Part shown: positions 32,402 through 40,367 of the stretch, in pieces | Position numbering within the stretch: the stretch's first letter is position 1 | Layout of the letters: each line of letters starts with the position of its first letter | Source: Alphaproteobacteria bacterium | Lineage (GTDB): Bacteria; Myxococcota_A; UBA796; GCA-2862545 | DNA length: 64,000 nucleotides | Assembly: GCA_020632875.1 (NCBI GenBank) | Contig: JACKET010000007.1 | Coordinates: 124,001-188,000 of the forward strand | Direction: 5' to 3' | Notes under the pieces: model-generated | Told to the model about the DNA's origin: nothing | Databases searched by the model: none | Seen by the model: only the letters and a program-made list of their open reading frames with translations | Translations under genes and position numbers: made by a program

Positions 32402-33991
32402 TCAGGGCGCGATCTGGCAGCCTCCTGACCGATGGGGCTCGCCGGTGAGCGACCCGAGCACGCGAGAGGGCCGCGGGCCCGCGTCGATCGCCTCGCGGAG
32501 GGCCACCGTGAGGATGGGTCGTTCGAGCTCGGCGGAGACCTGGTGCACGGCCAGGAGGGTCGCGGAGTCGACGGGCACGTGCACGACGCCGAGGACGAGG
32601 CGGGTCGTGGGGCGGTCGCGCGCGCTCCACGCCGTGGGCACCGCCTGGCGCACATCGGAGCGGGGTGCATCGGGGATTCTCGCGAGCACCGCCTCGGCGC
32701 GCCCGGCGGCGGCGTCGCCGTAGAGGGCGTGCAGCGCGAGGACCGCGTCGCGGTCGGCGTCTTCGGGGAGGGCGTCTGCGAGCCAGACGAGGGCAGCCTC
32801 CATGCGCGCGTAGTGCTCGGGTGCGGGGAGCAGGCCGAGCGTGGCCGGTGGGACGGTGTCGTCGACGGGGACCGCGCGGACGAGGCGGGGTGGCGTGGAC
32901 GGCACGGCCTCGCGGGCCCACGCGAGCCGGGCGGGGAACGCCCCCTGTGCATCGGCGCCTCCGGGACGCCCGGCCCCGAGGAGCGCGGTGGGCGCGGTGC
33001 CGGTGGGGTCGGGGAGCGTGGGACGGCCGTTCCACACGGCGTGGAGATCGCGCTCGGCGCGGAGCCGCGCGAGGAGACCGGGCTCTTCGACGAGGGCCTG
33101 GCGGAGGGCGGTCTGGACCTCGTCGGGCAGCGGCTGCTCGAGCCAGCGCTCGAGGAGGAACGCGTCCTCGAGCTCGCGGTGGGACGCCCACCAGCCCGTG
33201 CGGCGGGACTGCTGGCGGTGCCGGGCGGCGCCCGTGGAGGCCGCTTCGGCGACGGGACCCTCGACGTGGAGCGCGTCGAGCGGCGTCCCGGCGAGGGTGG
33301 CGGCGGTGGCGAGCCACGGGACGGCCGGGCTGTCGGGGGCCCGCGCGGCGACCGCGTCGAGCAGTGCGTGGACGAGGGCCGCGCGCTCGGGACGGACGAC
33401 GAGGTCCGCGCGCAGGTCGTCGAGCACGGCGTCGGCGTGGGCCCCGAGCAGGTCGGGACCCCAGAGGACCCGGCCCGCGGCGTGGGCCCGCGCGCTGGCG
33501 AAGCTCGGGTAGAGCTGGGGATCGTCGGGGAGATCGTAGAGGGCCGCGAGTCCCGTGCCGGCGGCGACGGACCCGTCCGGCGGCGTCCCGGTGCCGAAGC
33601 CCAGCCCGAGCTGGATGTCGAAGCCCTCCGCGCGGGCGGCCCCGAGCGCCTCGCGCACGAGGGACGGCGGCACACCGCGCTCGACGGCGAGGACCAGGGG
33701 AGGGCGGTCGGCGAGATCCGCCGCGGCGGCGCCGAACAGCGGTGGCCACAGCACCGCGCCGAGCTCGGCGTCGACGGCCAGATCGCGGCTCTCGATCGCG
33801 ACGTCGACCCCCACGAGCGTGGCGCGGTCGGCGCGGATCGCGAGGGCCACGAAGCGGTCGGGCAGCCCCTCGCGCTGCGAGGGCTCGAGGTGCGCCGGGC
33901 GCAGGGCGTCGAGCAGCGGGTCGAGCGGGTCGGAGGGCCGACACGCGCACAACGCCACCAGCGCCCCGAGGCGTGTCAGGTGCGGCGCCAA
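32402..33991 (-). CDS. Lipoprotein between BoxC and BoxB
   Basis: About 529 aa. The N-terminus (LTRLGALVALCAC) carries a lipobox. The start is probably TTG 33991, overlapping the BoxC stop by 16 bp; no good ATG exists nearby. The mature protein is Ala/Leu/Asp/Arg-rich and helical, with segments such as PLLDALRPAHLEPSQREGLP, GFDIQLGLGFGTGTPPDG and TTRLVLGVVHVPVDSATLL. I do not recognise a family. Position inside the box operon suggests a role linked to aromatic uptake or sensing at the envelope, but nothing in the sequence shows this. Confidence 0.75.
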   Translation of the reverse strand: MAPHLTRLGALVALCACRPSDPLDPLLDALRPAHLEPSQREGLPDRFVALAIRADRATLVGVDVAIESRDLAVDAELGAVLWPPLFGAAAADLADRPPLVLAVERGVPPSLVREALGAARAEGFDIQLGLGFGTGTPPDGSVAAGTGLAALYDLPDDPQLYPSFASARAHAAGRVLWGPDLLGAHADAVLDDLRADLVVRPERAALVHALLDAVAARAPDSPAVPWLATAATLAGTPLDALHVEGPVAEAASTGAARHRQQSRRTGWWASHRELEDAFLLERWLEQPLPDEVQTALRQALVEEPGLLARLRAERDLHAVWNGRPTLPDPTGTAPTALLGAGRPGGADAQGAFPARLAWAREAVPSTPPRLVRAVPVDDTVPPATLGLLPAPEHYARMEAALVWLADALPEDADRDAVLALHALYGDAAAGRAEAVLARIPDAPRSDVRQAVPTAWSARDRPTTRLVLGVVHVPVDSATLLAVHQVSAELERPILTVALREAIDAGPRPSRVLGSLTGEPHRSGGCQIAP

Positions 33992-35619
33992 TCGAAGCGC
34001 GGCCGGGTGGGGTGGCCGTACAGCGTGAGCGCGCCTTCGTCGCCCACGGCGTTCGGGCGCTGGAAGATCCAGTTCTGCCAGGCCGACAGGCGCCCGAAGA
34101 TCTTCGAGTCGCAGTTCTCGGAGCCGACGAACCGCAGGTTCTGCTCCATCCCCGTGAGGGCGTCGGGCGACAGGCTGACGCGCTCTTCGATGGCGATGCG
34201 GATCTCGTCCTCCCAGTCGATGTCGTCGGGCGCCAGGGTCACGAGGCCGAGGTCGAATGCCTCGGGCGCGTCGATCGGGCCGTCGGTGTCGAGCGCGGCC
34301 TGGATGGCTTCGGGCGTGCCGACGAACCGGGCGCCGAGCCGGGTGATGCCCGTGGACATCGGGAAGCGCCCGGCGCTCGCGGCCGTGACCTGCACGGTGA
34401 CCTCGCCGTCTTCGTCTTCGAGCATGTAGGAGCGGTCGGCGGCGAGCGTCAGCTCGAACAGGATGCCGGCGAAGCAGCTGCCGGGCTCGATGATCGCGAA
34501 CATCGACTTCGCGGTGTTGTCGACGCGGCGCAGCACCCGGGCCTGGAACAGCTGGATCTCGCGGGCCAGCCAGTCGCCCGAGCCTGCGAGCGCGTCGAGC
34601 GCCTCTTCGTGGGCGATGACCTGGGCTGCGTCGCCCGTGGTCTTCAGGAGGATCAGGCCGATGGTGTCGTGCATGAATCGCAGGTGCAGGAGCGCGTCGT
34701 CGAGCTCGCGCATCGCGGCGACCGACCAGGTCGCGGCGCCCTCGGCGCGCAGGGCCTGGCCCGTGGTGGGCGGCGCGGAGGTCGGCGCCTGGATCGTGAT
34801 CGTCGCCACGCGCCCGTCGTCGTCGTGGGCGACCTCGACCCAGCGGTAGGGCCGGGTGACCTCGGGCAGCACCATGCCCGGCCCGCTGCGGTCGGACGCC
34901 GTGGCGGCCATCTCGTCGGCCACCTTCTTCACGCCCTCGTCCCACTTCGAGCGGGGGAAGCTGCCGTCGATGATGCGGTACTTCACGGCGTCGCGGGAGC
35001 GGAAGCCCTCGGCCTTCGTGCAGAACACGTCGGAGATGTCGCGCCGGATGCCGCGCTTGTCGACCATCCGCGTGAGCCCGCCGGTGCCCGGGAGCACGCC
35101 GAGAAGCGGCACCTCGGGCAGCGACACGACGCTGCTGCCGTCGTCGACGAGCAGGATGCGATCCGCGGCGAGGGCGAGCTCGTAGCCCCCGCCCGCCGCG
35201 GTGCCGTTGCAGGCGGCGAGGAATCGGATGCCGCTGTTCTCGGACGCATCCTCGATCCCACAGCGCGTCTCGTTCGTGTAGCGGCAGAAGTTGACCTTGA
35301 ATCCGTGCGTCGAGGTCGCGAGCATCTTGATGTTCGCGCCCGCGCAGAAGATCCGATCCTGGGCCGAGGTCAGCACGACGGTCTTCACTTCGGGGTGCTC
35401 GAAGCGGATCCGCTCCACGGCGTCGGCCAGCTCGATGTCGACCCCGAGATCGTAGCTGTTCTGCTTGAGCTCGTAGTCGTCCGGACGGAGCCCGTTGCCC
35501 TCCTGGATGTCGAGCGCCAGCGTCGCGATGGGACCGTCGAACGACAGTTTCCAGTGCTTGTACGCGCTCGGGTGGGTCTGAAAGCTCTCGACGTGGGTGA
35601 CCTTGGGCTGACTCGCCAT
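33976..35619 (-). CDS. boxC: 2,3-epoxybenzoyl-CoA dihydrolase (BoxC)
   Basis: A 547-aa protein of the BoxC type: two crotonase-like regions in one chain, longer than ordinary enoyl-CoA hydratases. Diagnostic blocks are QEGNGLRPDDYELKQNSYDL, DRIFCAGANIKMLATSTHGF, NFCRYTNETRCGIEDAS and CNGTAAGGGYELALAADRIL, with FAIIEPGSCFAGILFELTLA in the second half. The enzyme hydrolytically opens the epoxidised ring of benzoyl-CoA, yielding a semialdehyde and formate. ATG 35619 follows GAGG. It is the first gene of the operon running to 26937 and is divergent from the lipoprotein at 35691; the 71 bp between should hold the operon promoter. Confidence 0.95.
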   Translation of the reverse strand: MASQPKVTHVESFQTHPSAYKHWKLSFDGPIATLALDIQEGNGLRPDDYELKQNSYDLGVDIELADAVERIRFEHPEVKTVVLTSAQDRIFCAGANIKMLATSTHGFKVNFCRYTNETRCGIEDASENSGIRFLAACNGTAAGGGYELALAADRILLVDDGSSVVSLPEVPLLGVLPGTGGLTRMVDKRGIRRDISDVFCTKAEGFRSRDAVKYRIIDGSFPRSKWDEGVKKVADEMAATASDRSGPGMVLPEVTRPYRWVEVAHDDDGRVATITIQAPTSAPPTTGQALRAEGAATWSVAAMRELDDALLHLRFMHDTIGLILLKTTGDAAQVIAHEEALDALAGSGDWLAREIQLFQARVLRRVDNTAKSMFAIIEPGSCFAGILFELTLAADRSYMLEDEDGEVTVQVTAASAGRFPMSTGITRLGARFVGTPEAIQAALDTDGPIDAPEAFDLGLVTLAPDDIDWEDEIRIAIEERVSLSPDALTGMEQNLRFVGSENCDSKIFGRLSAWQNWIFQRPNAVGDEGALTLYGHPTRPRFDWRRT

Positions 35620-35690
35620 GCTTCGCCTCGCGTGTTCCGCGCCCACTAACATGTGACCGGGTGATACCCTCGCGCCGAGGAGGAGCGGGC

Positions 35691-36296
35691 ATGGTGCGAG
35701 CCCTGATGATGGCGGTCCTGGCAGGTGGGTTGGTCCTGGGGACGGCCTGTGGCGGCGGCGGCGGAGACGATGGCGCCGAGAAGCCCGCGAAGGCGAAGAA
35801 GGGGAAGAAGGCGAAGGGTGGCCAGTCCGAGCCCGAAGAGCGCCCGCCCGCGAAGCAGCCCCGTCCGCCGTTCCTGTCGCTCTCCGAGACGGATGCGATG
35901 GCGATCGACATCCTGAAGAAGGGCAAGGATCGCACGCTCGCGTCGCTGCCCCAGCGCGGTCCGTTCGGCGACTCCGAGACCACGACCGTGCTCTACACCG
36001 AGCCCGGCCCCGAAGACAGCCGCGTGCTCGGCGGCGTCGTGGTGGCCGGCAGCACGGCCCACGTCCTGCCCGTCACGAACGACGCACCTCTCACGGGCGA
36101 CGTCGAGATCGTCTGGGCGTCCACCGAGCACGGCTGGCAGATCGTGATCCTGATCAAGCGCCAGGTCGATGGTGCCGAGGCCCAGGCCAACCAGTCGTTC
36201 TTCTGGGATGGCCAGGGCTACGTGCGCGACGAGCCCGCCGAAGAGAAGGTCGCGACCATGACCTCTCCGGCGGGCATCCGCACCGCGCTGCAGTAG
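35691..36296 (+). CDS. Small lipoprotein with Lys-rich linker
   Basis: A 201-aa lipoprotein. The leader ends LVLGTAC, giving the lipidated Cys, followed by Gly/Asp and then a Lys-rich linker (KPAKAKKGKKAKGG). The folded part (residues about 60-200) is alpha/beta with no known domain. GGAGGAG precedes ATG 35691. It is divergent from boxC and converges with the LTD lipoprotein, with stops 10 bp apart. Confidence 0.78.
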   Translation: MVRALMMAVLAGGLVLGTACGGGGGDDGAEKPAKAKKGKKAKGGQSEPEERPPAKQPRPPFLSLSETDAMAIDILKKGKDRTLASLPQRGPFGDSETTTVLYTEPGPEDSRVLGGVVVAGSTAHVLPVTNDAPLTGDVEIVWASTEHGWQIVILIKRQVDGAEAQANQSFFWDGQGYVRDEPAEEKVATMTSPAGIRTALQ

Positions 36297-36306
36297 CGAG
36301 AGCCCG

Positions 36307-37995
36307 CTACGGCGCGACGAACACGTGGGTTCCGGGCGTCAGCAGCCCGGCGAGCCCCACCGCGTCGACGGGATCGAGCGTGTCGGGCGGCTGGACGACC
36401 CAGTCGGCCGGGTCCCACGTCGCGGATGGCGCGGTGTTCGGGTTCCGCACCGCGTAGGAGTCCTGGTACTCCCAGGGCTGGCCGGTGCCGTCGACCCCGA
36501 CCACACCGTAGAGGTCGACGAGCGTGGCGTTCGAGCCGTCGCCCGTCGCCGCACCCCGGAACAGCGCGATCACGTCGTCGCCGTTGAAGAAGGCGCCCGG
36601 CGTGAGGTCGTCGGCGTCGCGGCCGAACACGTCGAAGAACGCGCTGCTGCCGGGTGAATCGCCGTTCTCGAACGCGACGACCCACGAGCCGCCGGGGGCG
36701 AGCAGGCCGGAGAGCACCGTGGCGTCGCCGCCGAGGTTCGACTGGCCGTTCGGGTACGTGCCGAGGCTGTAGGCCGACAGGTCGACGGTGCGCGGGCCGA
36801 TGTTCGTGATCTCGACGAACTTCGGCACGCCCCCGGGCAGGTTCGCGTCGACGATCTCGGAGAGCACCAGCGGGCCGGGTGCGAGGGTGTGCGTGCCCGG
36901 CGTCGCGGCGGCGGTCCCCGTCGTGATCCGCCACTCCGAGGCCGTCCACACGGTGTTCCCCGACAGGACGTGATCGAGGCGCTGCGCGACGCTGTCCGTG
37001 TAGTCCCACGCGAGCCCCGTGCCGTCGGCGCCCGGCTCGCCGTACAGATCGACGCGGCGCCCGCCGTACACGAGCTCGTACGTGTCGTCGCCGTTGCCGC
37101 TGATCACGCCGCTGTACGTGATGTTCGGGATGGCGCCGTACTCGGTCTCGAAGGCGGTCTGCCCCGCACCGGCGGCGCACAGCACCCACACGTCGCCCGG
37201 CTGGAGCGTGACGTTCGGCAGCGAGAGCGCGCCCGGCGTGGGGTCGTTGTCGGGGTAGCGCAGCATCGTGAAGCCGCTGAGGTTCACGGGGACGTCGTCG
37301 CCGTTCACGAGCTCGACGTACTTGATCTGCCCGTTGGTCTCGTGGTCGACGACCTCCGACATGAAGACGATGGGCGGGTCGACCGCCATGCCGGTGTCGC
37401 CGGTCGTGGCCATGCCGGTGTCGCCCGTCGCCACGATGGCGGTGTCGGTGTCGGCATCCGTGTCCGCGTCGGTGTCGGCATCCGTGTCCGCGTCGGTGTC
37501 GGCATCCGTGTCTGCGTCGGTGTCGGCATCCGTGTCCGAATCGGTATCGGAGTCGGTGTCCGCGTCGGTGTCGGAATCCGTGTCCGCGTCGGTATCGGAG
37601 TCCGTGTCCGCGTCGGTATCGGAGTCCGTGTCCGAATCGGTATCGGAGTCGGTGTCGGAGTCCGTGTCCGCGTCGGTGTCTGAGTCCGTGTCCGCGTCGG
37701 TGTCGGAATCGGTATCGGAGTCGGTGTCCGTATCGGTATCGGAGTCGGTGTCCGAGTCGGTATCGGAGTCGGTGTCCGAATCGGTATCGGAGTCTGCGTC
37801 GGTGTCCGAGTCCGTGTCGGCATCCGAGTCCGTGTCGGCATCCGAGTCCGTGTCGGCGTCGGAGTCCGTATCGGCGTCGGAGTCGGTGTCCGCGTCGGAG
37901 TCGGTGTCGGTGTCGGTGTCCGTCTCGACCGGCTGGGTGGGCGTGCCCTTGCAGGCGGCGAAGGACAGGGCGAGGAGGATCAGGGGCGTGCGCAT
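36307..37995 (-). CDS. Lamin-tail-domain lipoprotein with long Asp-X linker
   Basis: A 562-aa protein with lipobox (SFAAC, Cys 15). About 160 residues follow in which Asp alternates with Ser, Thr or Ala. Two lamin-tail (LTD) beta-sandwich domains come next: one from FMSEVVDHETNGQIKYVELV and one from VLSEIVDANLPGGVPKFVEI, each with NLSGF/DLSAYSLGTYP strands and a VDLYG motif. LTD domains in bacteria occur in secreted and surface proteins, often near nucleases or PPC proteins. The acidic linker should be extended and Ca-binding or hydrated. It is the last in transcription order of six same-strand lipoprotein genes. Confidence 0.87.
   Translation of the reverse strand: MRTPLILLALSFAACKGTPTQPVETDTDTDTDSDADTDSDADTDSDADTDSDADTDSDADTDSDTDADSDTDSDTDSDTDSDTDSDTDTDTDSDTDSDTDADTDSDTDADTDSDTDSDTDSDTDSDTDADTDSDTDADTDSDTDADTDSDTDSDTDADTDADTDADTDADTDADTDADTDADTDTAIVATGDTGMATTGDTGMAVDPPIVFMSEVVDHETNGQIKYVELVNGDDVPVNLSGFTMLRYPDNDPTPGALSLPNVTLQPGDVWVLCAAGAGQTAFETEYGAIPNITYSGVISGNGDDTYELVYGGRRVDLYGEPGADGTGLAWDYTDSVAQRLDHVLSGNTVWTASEWRITTGTAAATPGTHTLAPGPLVLSEIVDANLPGGVPKFVEITNIGPRTVDLSAYSLGTYPNGQSNLGGDATVLSGLLAPGGSWVVAFENGDSPGSSAFFDVFGRDADDLTPGAFFNGDDVIALFRGAATGDGSNATLVDLYGVVGVDGTGQPWEYQDSYAVRNPNTAPSATWDPADWVVQPPDTLDPVDAVGLAGLLTPGTHVFVAP
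37437..37920 (-). repeat. Asp-X coding array, about 480 bp
   Basis: Hexanucleotide-based array (GTC/ATC alternating with GGT, GGA, GGC on the plus strand) encoding about 160 residues of alternating Asp. Longer-period units (12 and 18 bp) recur. It is the longest array in the window and a likely site for length variation. Confidence 0.88.
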
Positions 37996-38034
37996 CGGGC
38001 TCTCACGTCGTTCGGGAAGAAGAGGGGCGCTGGA

Positions 38035-40290
38035 TCAGGGGGTGATCGCGCTCGTGAAGTCGTAGGGAGTGGCGCAGCCGTCGGGGCTCCAGTTGAACAC
38101 CTCGAGGGTCACCACGACGGCGGCGCCGGTGACGTTCGTCCACGAGAGCACCTCGTCGTCGCTCACGGTGGCGCCCGAGTCGAGGGTGTTGCCCGTCGGG
38201 CCGAGCAGGCGGGCGTCGATGTCGCCGATGGCCTGGCGGAACGACACGGTGGCGTCGATCGTGGCCCCCGCGGGGACCGAGCCGAGCCGGTAGAAGTCGC
38301 GGTCGGCGTCGTTCGCGAAGAGCCCCGTGGCGCTCGTGGTGCCCGTCGTCTGGGTCGCCTGGGTGTCGTTGTCCTCGAACCCGTCGTCGGCCGCGCAGTC
38401 GATGTCGAAGAACTCGATGTCGTACGGGATGCACGCGCCCAGCGGGACGGGGCGCTCCACGCCCACCGTGAAGGTCGCCGTGGCCCCGGTGAGGTTGATC
38501 TCGTCGACGAAGTAGGTCGGCCCGAACGTGTCGGTCTGCACGGCGATGGAGCTGCCGTCGTACATCACGAGCTCGAAGTCCCCGAAGCCGTCGATCGCCG
38601 CAGCGGCCGCAGCGACGAGGCGGTGCCCGTCCTGCACCGACTCGGCGAAGAAGTCGGCATCGCCGGGTGCCACGTTGTACCGGCCGTCGCTCGCCGCCCC
38701 CGCGGTGCCGATGGCGTCGTCCTGCTCGTGGGAATCGGGCGTACAGACGGGCGTGACGTCGGTCACGGTGAGCGTGTAGTCGTCGCAGACCCCGGAGAAC
38801 ACGGTCTCGCGCGCGTAGACGGTGGTGGCGACCCCCGTGGAGTTGCCGATGACGGAGGGGTTCCCGAAGGCCAGGGTGTTGGCCGAGCCGTCGAAGACCT
38901 CGAGGTCGAGGTCGAGCGTGAAGGGGTCGTAGTCGAGCGCGATCTCGACGATGCGGCCGGCCGGGACGTCGATGGCGAACCAGTCGGGATCGCCCGACAC
39001 CGCGAAGGCGTTCGTCGCTCCGGTGCCGACCGCAGCGGACTGGATGATGGTGTCGTTCGGCTCGAACCCATCGTCGGCGCACGTGAGGGGCGTGAGCGTG
39101 GTGGCGAGGTCGTAGGCGGAGCACACCGACGTGCCCACCGAGAAGTGGTCGACCTGTGCGTACAGCGTCGTGGCCGCGCCGCCGTTGAACCACTCGACGT
39201 GCTCGTCGTCGGAGGCGCTGATCGACGTGTCGAGGCTGTTGCCCACCGCGTCGAACAACCGCAGGTCGATGTCGGCCTCGGCATCGCTGAAGAAGATGTC
39301 GACCTCGACCAGGGTCGACGCGGGCACGGGGATGGCGAAGTAGTCGGAGCCATCGGACGAGAGCATCTGGAGGTTCGTGGCGTTGGTCACGCCCACCGTC
39401 GCGGTGCCCAGGGTGTCATTCGGCTCGTAGATGTCGTCGGTGCACGTGTAGAACGCGCTGACCCAGCTGTACGTGTTGGTGTCGGCGGACGAGCCCGACC
39501 AGAGCTCGACCATGAGGTAGATCGTCGCGTCGACACCGGTGCTGTTGCTCCACGCGACGGTCTCGGTGTCGTTCGACGTGAGCGCGGCATCGAGCTGGGT
39601 TCCGGCGGCGTCGAACAGGTACGCGTCGATGTCGCCGTTCAGGTTCACGAAGGAGACGTCGATCTCCACCGTCTCTCCGGCCCCGACCGTGAACGACCAG
39701 AAGTCGGGTACGCCCTGGCACACGACGAGCCCGGTTCCGCCCGTGGACGCGATGGCGTCGGCCAGCGTGTCGTTGGGCTCCTGCGCGTCGTCGGGGCAGG
39801 CGAAGCCGGTGTCGGTGTCGGCATCCGTGTCGGCGTCGGCATCCGTGTCGGCGTCTGCGTCTGCGTCGGCATCCGTGTCTGCATCCGCATCGGCATCGGC
39901 ATCCGTGTCTGCATCGGCATCGGCATCGGAGTCCGCGTCGGAGTCACTGTCTGCGTCGGAGTCGGAGTCTGCGTCGGAGTCGGAGTCCGCGTCGGAGTCG
40001 GAGTCCGCGTCGGTGTCGCTGTCGGCATCCGTGTCGGAGTCGGCATCGGTGTCGGTATCCGCATCGGCGTCGGAGTCACTGTCGGCGTCGGAGTCGCTGT
40101 CTGCGTCGGAATCCGCGTCGGCGTCGGTGTCGGCATCCGCGTCGGTGTCGGCGTCGGCATCGGTGTCCGCGTCGGCGTCGGTGTCCGCATCCATGTCGGT
40201 GTCCGTGTCCGTGTCCGACTCCGGCGGGCGGGGCTGGGCCGTGAGGCATCCCGCCAGAACGAGGAGCAGGGGCAGCATCGGCGACTTCAT
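38035..40290 (-). CDS. Five-domain PPC-repeat lipoprotein, paralogue 1
   Basis: A 751-aa protein with lipobox LVLAGC (Cys 15) and an Asp-X linker of about 135 residues. Five beta-domains of about 110 residues follow, starting at CPDDAQEPND, CTDDIYEPND, CADDGFEPND, CTPDSHEQDD and CAADDGFEDND. Each domain position has its own signature: VAWSNSTG in domain 1, EHVEWFN in domain 2, VQDGHR in domain 4, LSWTNVTG in domain 5. The order is shared with the other paralogues. No catalytic residues. Probably a surface lipoprotein; function unknown. Confidence 0.88.
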   Translation of the reverse strand: MKSPMLPLLLVLAGCLTAQPRPPESDTDTDTDMDADTDADADTDADADTDADADTDADADSDADSDSDADSDSDADADTDTDADSDTDADSDTDADSDSDADSDSDADSDSDADSDSDADSDADADADTDADADADADTDADADADADTDADADTDADTDTGFACPDDAQEPNDTLADAIASTGGTGLVVCQGVPDFWSFTVGAGETVEIDVSFVNLNGDIDAYLFDAAGTQLDAALTSNDTETVAWSNSTGVDATIYLMVELWSGSSADTNTYSWVSAFYTCTDDIYEPNDTLGTATVGVTNATNLQMLSSDGSDYFAIPVPASTLVEVDIFFSDAEADIDLRLFDAVGNSLDTSISASDDEHVEWFNGGAATTLYAQVDHFSVGTSVCSAYDLATTLTPLTCADDGFEPNDTIIQSAAVGTGATNAFAVSGDPDWFAIDVPAGRIVEIALDYDPFTLDLDLEVFDGSANTLAFGNPSVIGNSTGVATTVYARETVFSGVCDDYTLTVTDVTPVCTPDSHEQDDAIGTAGAASDGRYNVAPGDADFFAESVQDGHRLVAAAAAAIDGFGDFELVMYDGSSIAVQTDTFGPTYFVDEINLTGATATFTVGVERPVPLGACIPYDIEFFDIDCAADDGFEDNDTQATQTTGTTSATGLFANDADRDFYRLGSVPAGATIDATVSFRQAIGDIDARLLGPTGNTLDSGATVSDDEVLSWTNVTGAAVVVTLEVFNWSPDGCATPYDFTSAITP
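39808..40222 (-). repeat. Asp-X coding array, about 410 bp
   Basis: Encodes the linker of the paralogue at 38035-40290. It is richer in Ala codons (Asp-Ala) than the array at 37437, so the two have diverged or expanded independently. Confidence 0.85.
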
Positions 40291-40367
40291 TCGGACCTCC
40301 GTCCCGCATCGGAGTATCCGGTCTGCTCACGGGGGTCGCAACTACTTCGGACCTGCGCTTCGGAGGG

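Noticed and set aside
37437..37920. CRISPR-like appearance of the repeat arrays
   Set aside because: Units are 6 to 18 bp, contiguous, in frame and coding; there are no spacers and no cas genes.
37268..38065. Plus-strand Ser/Val-rich repeat protein opposite the LTD lipoprotein
   Set aside because: It is the antisense of the Asp-X codon array; the minus-strand frame has a lipoprotein leader and recognised domains. The same applies to 39539-40384 and 47797-48732.
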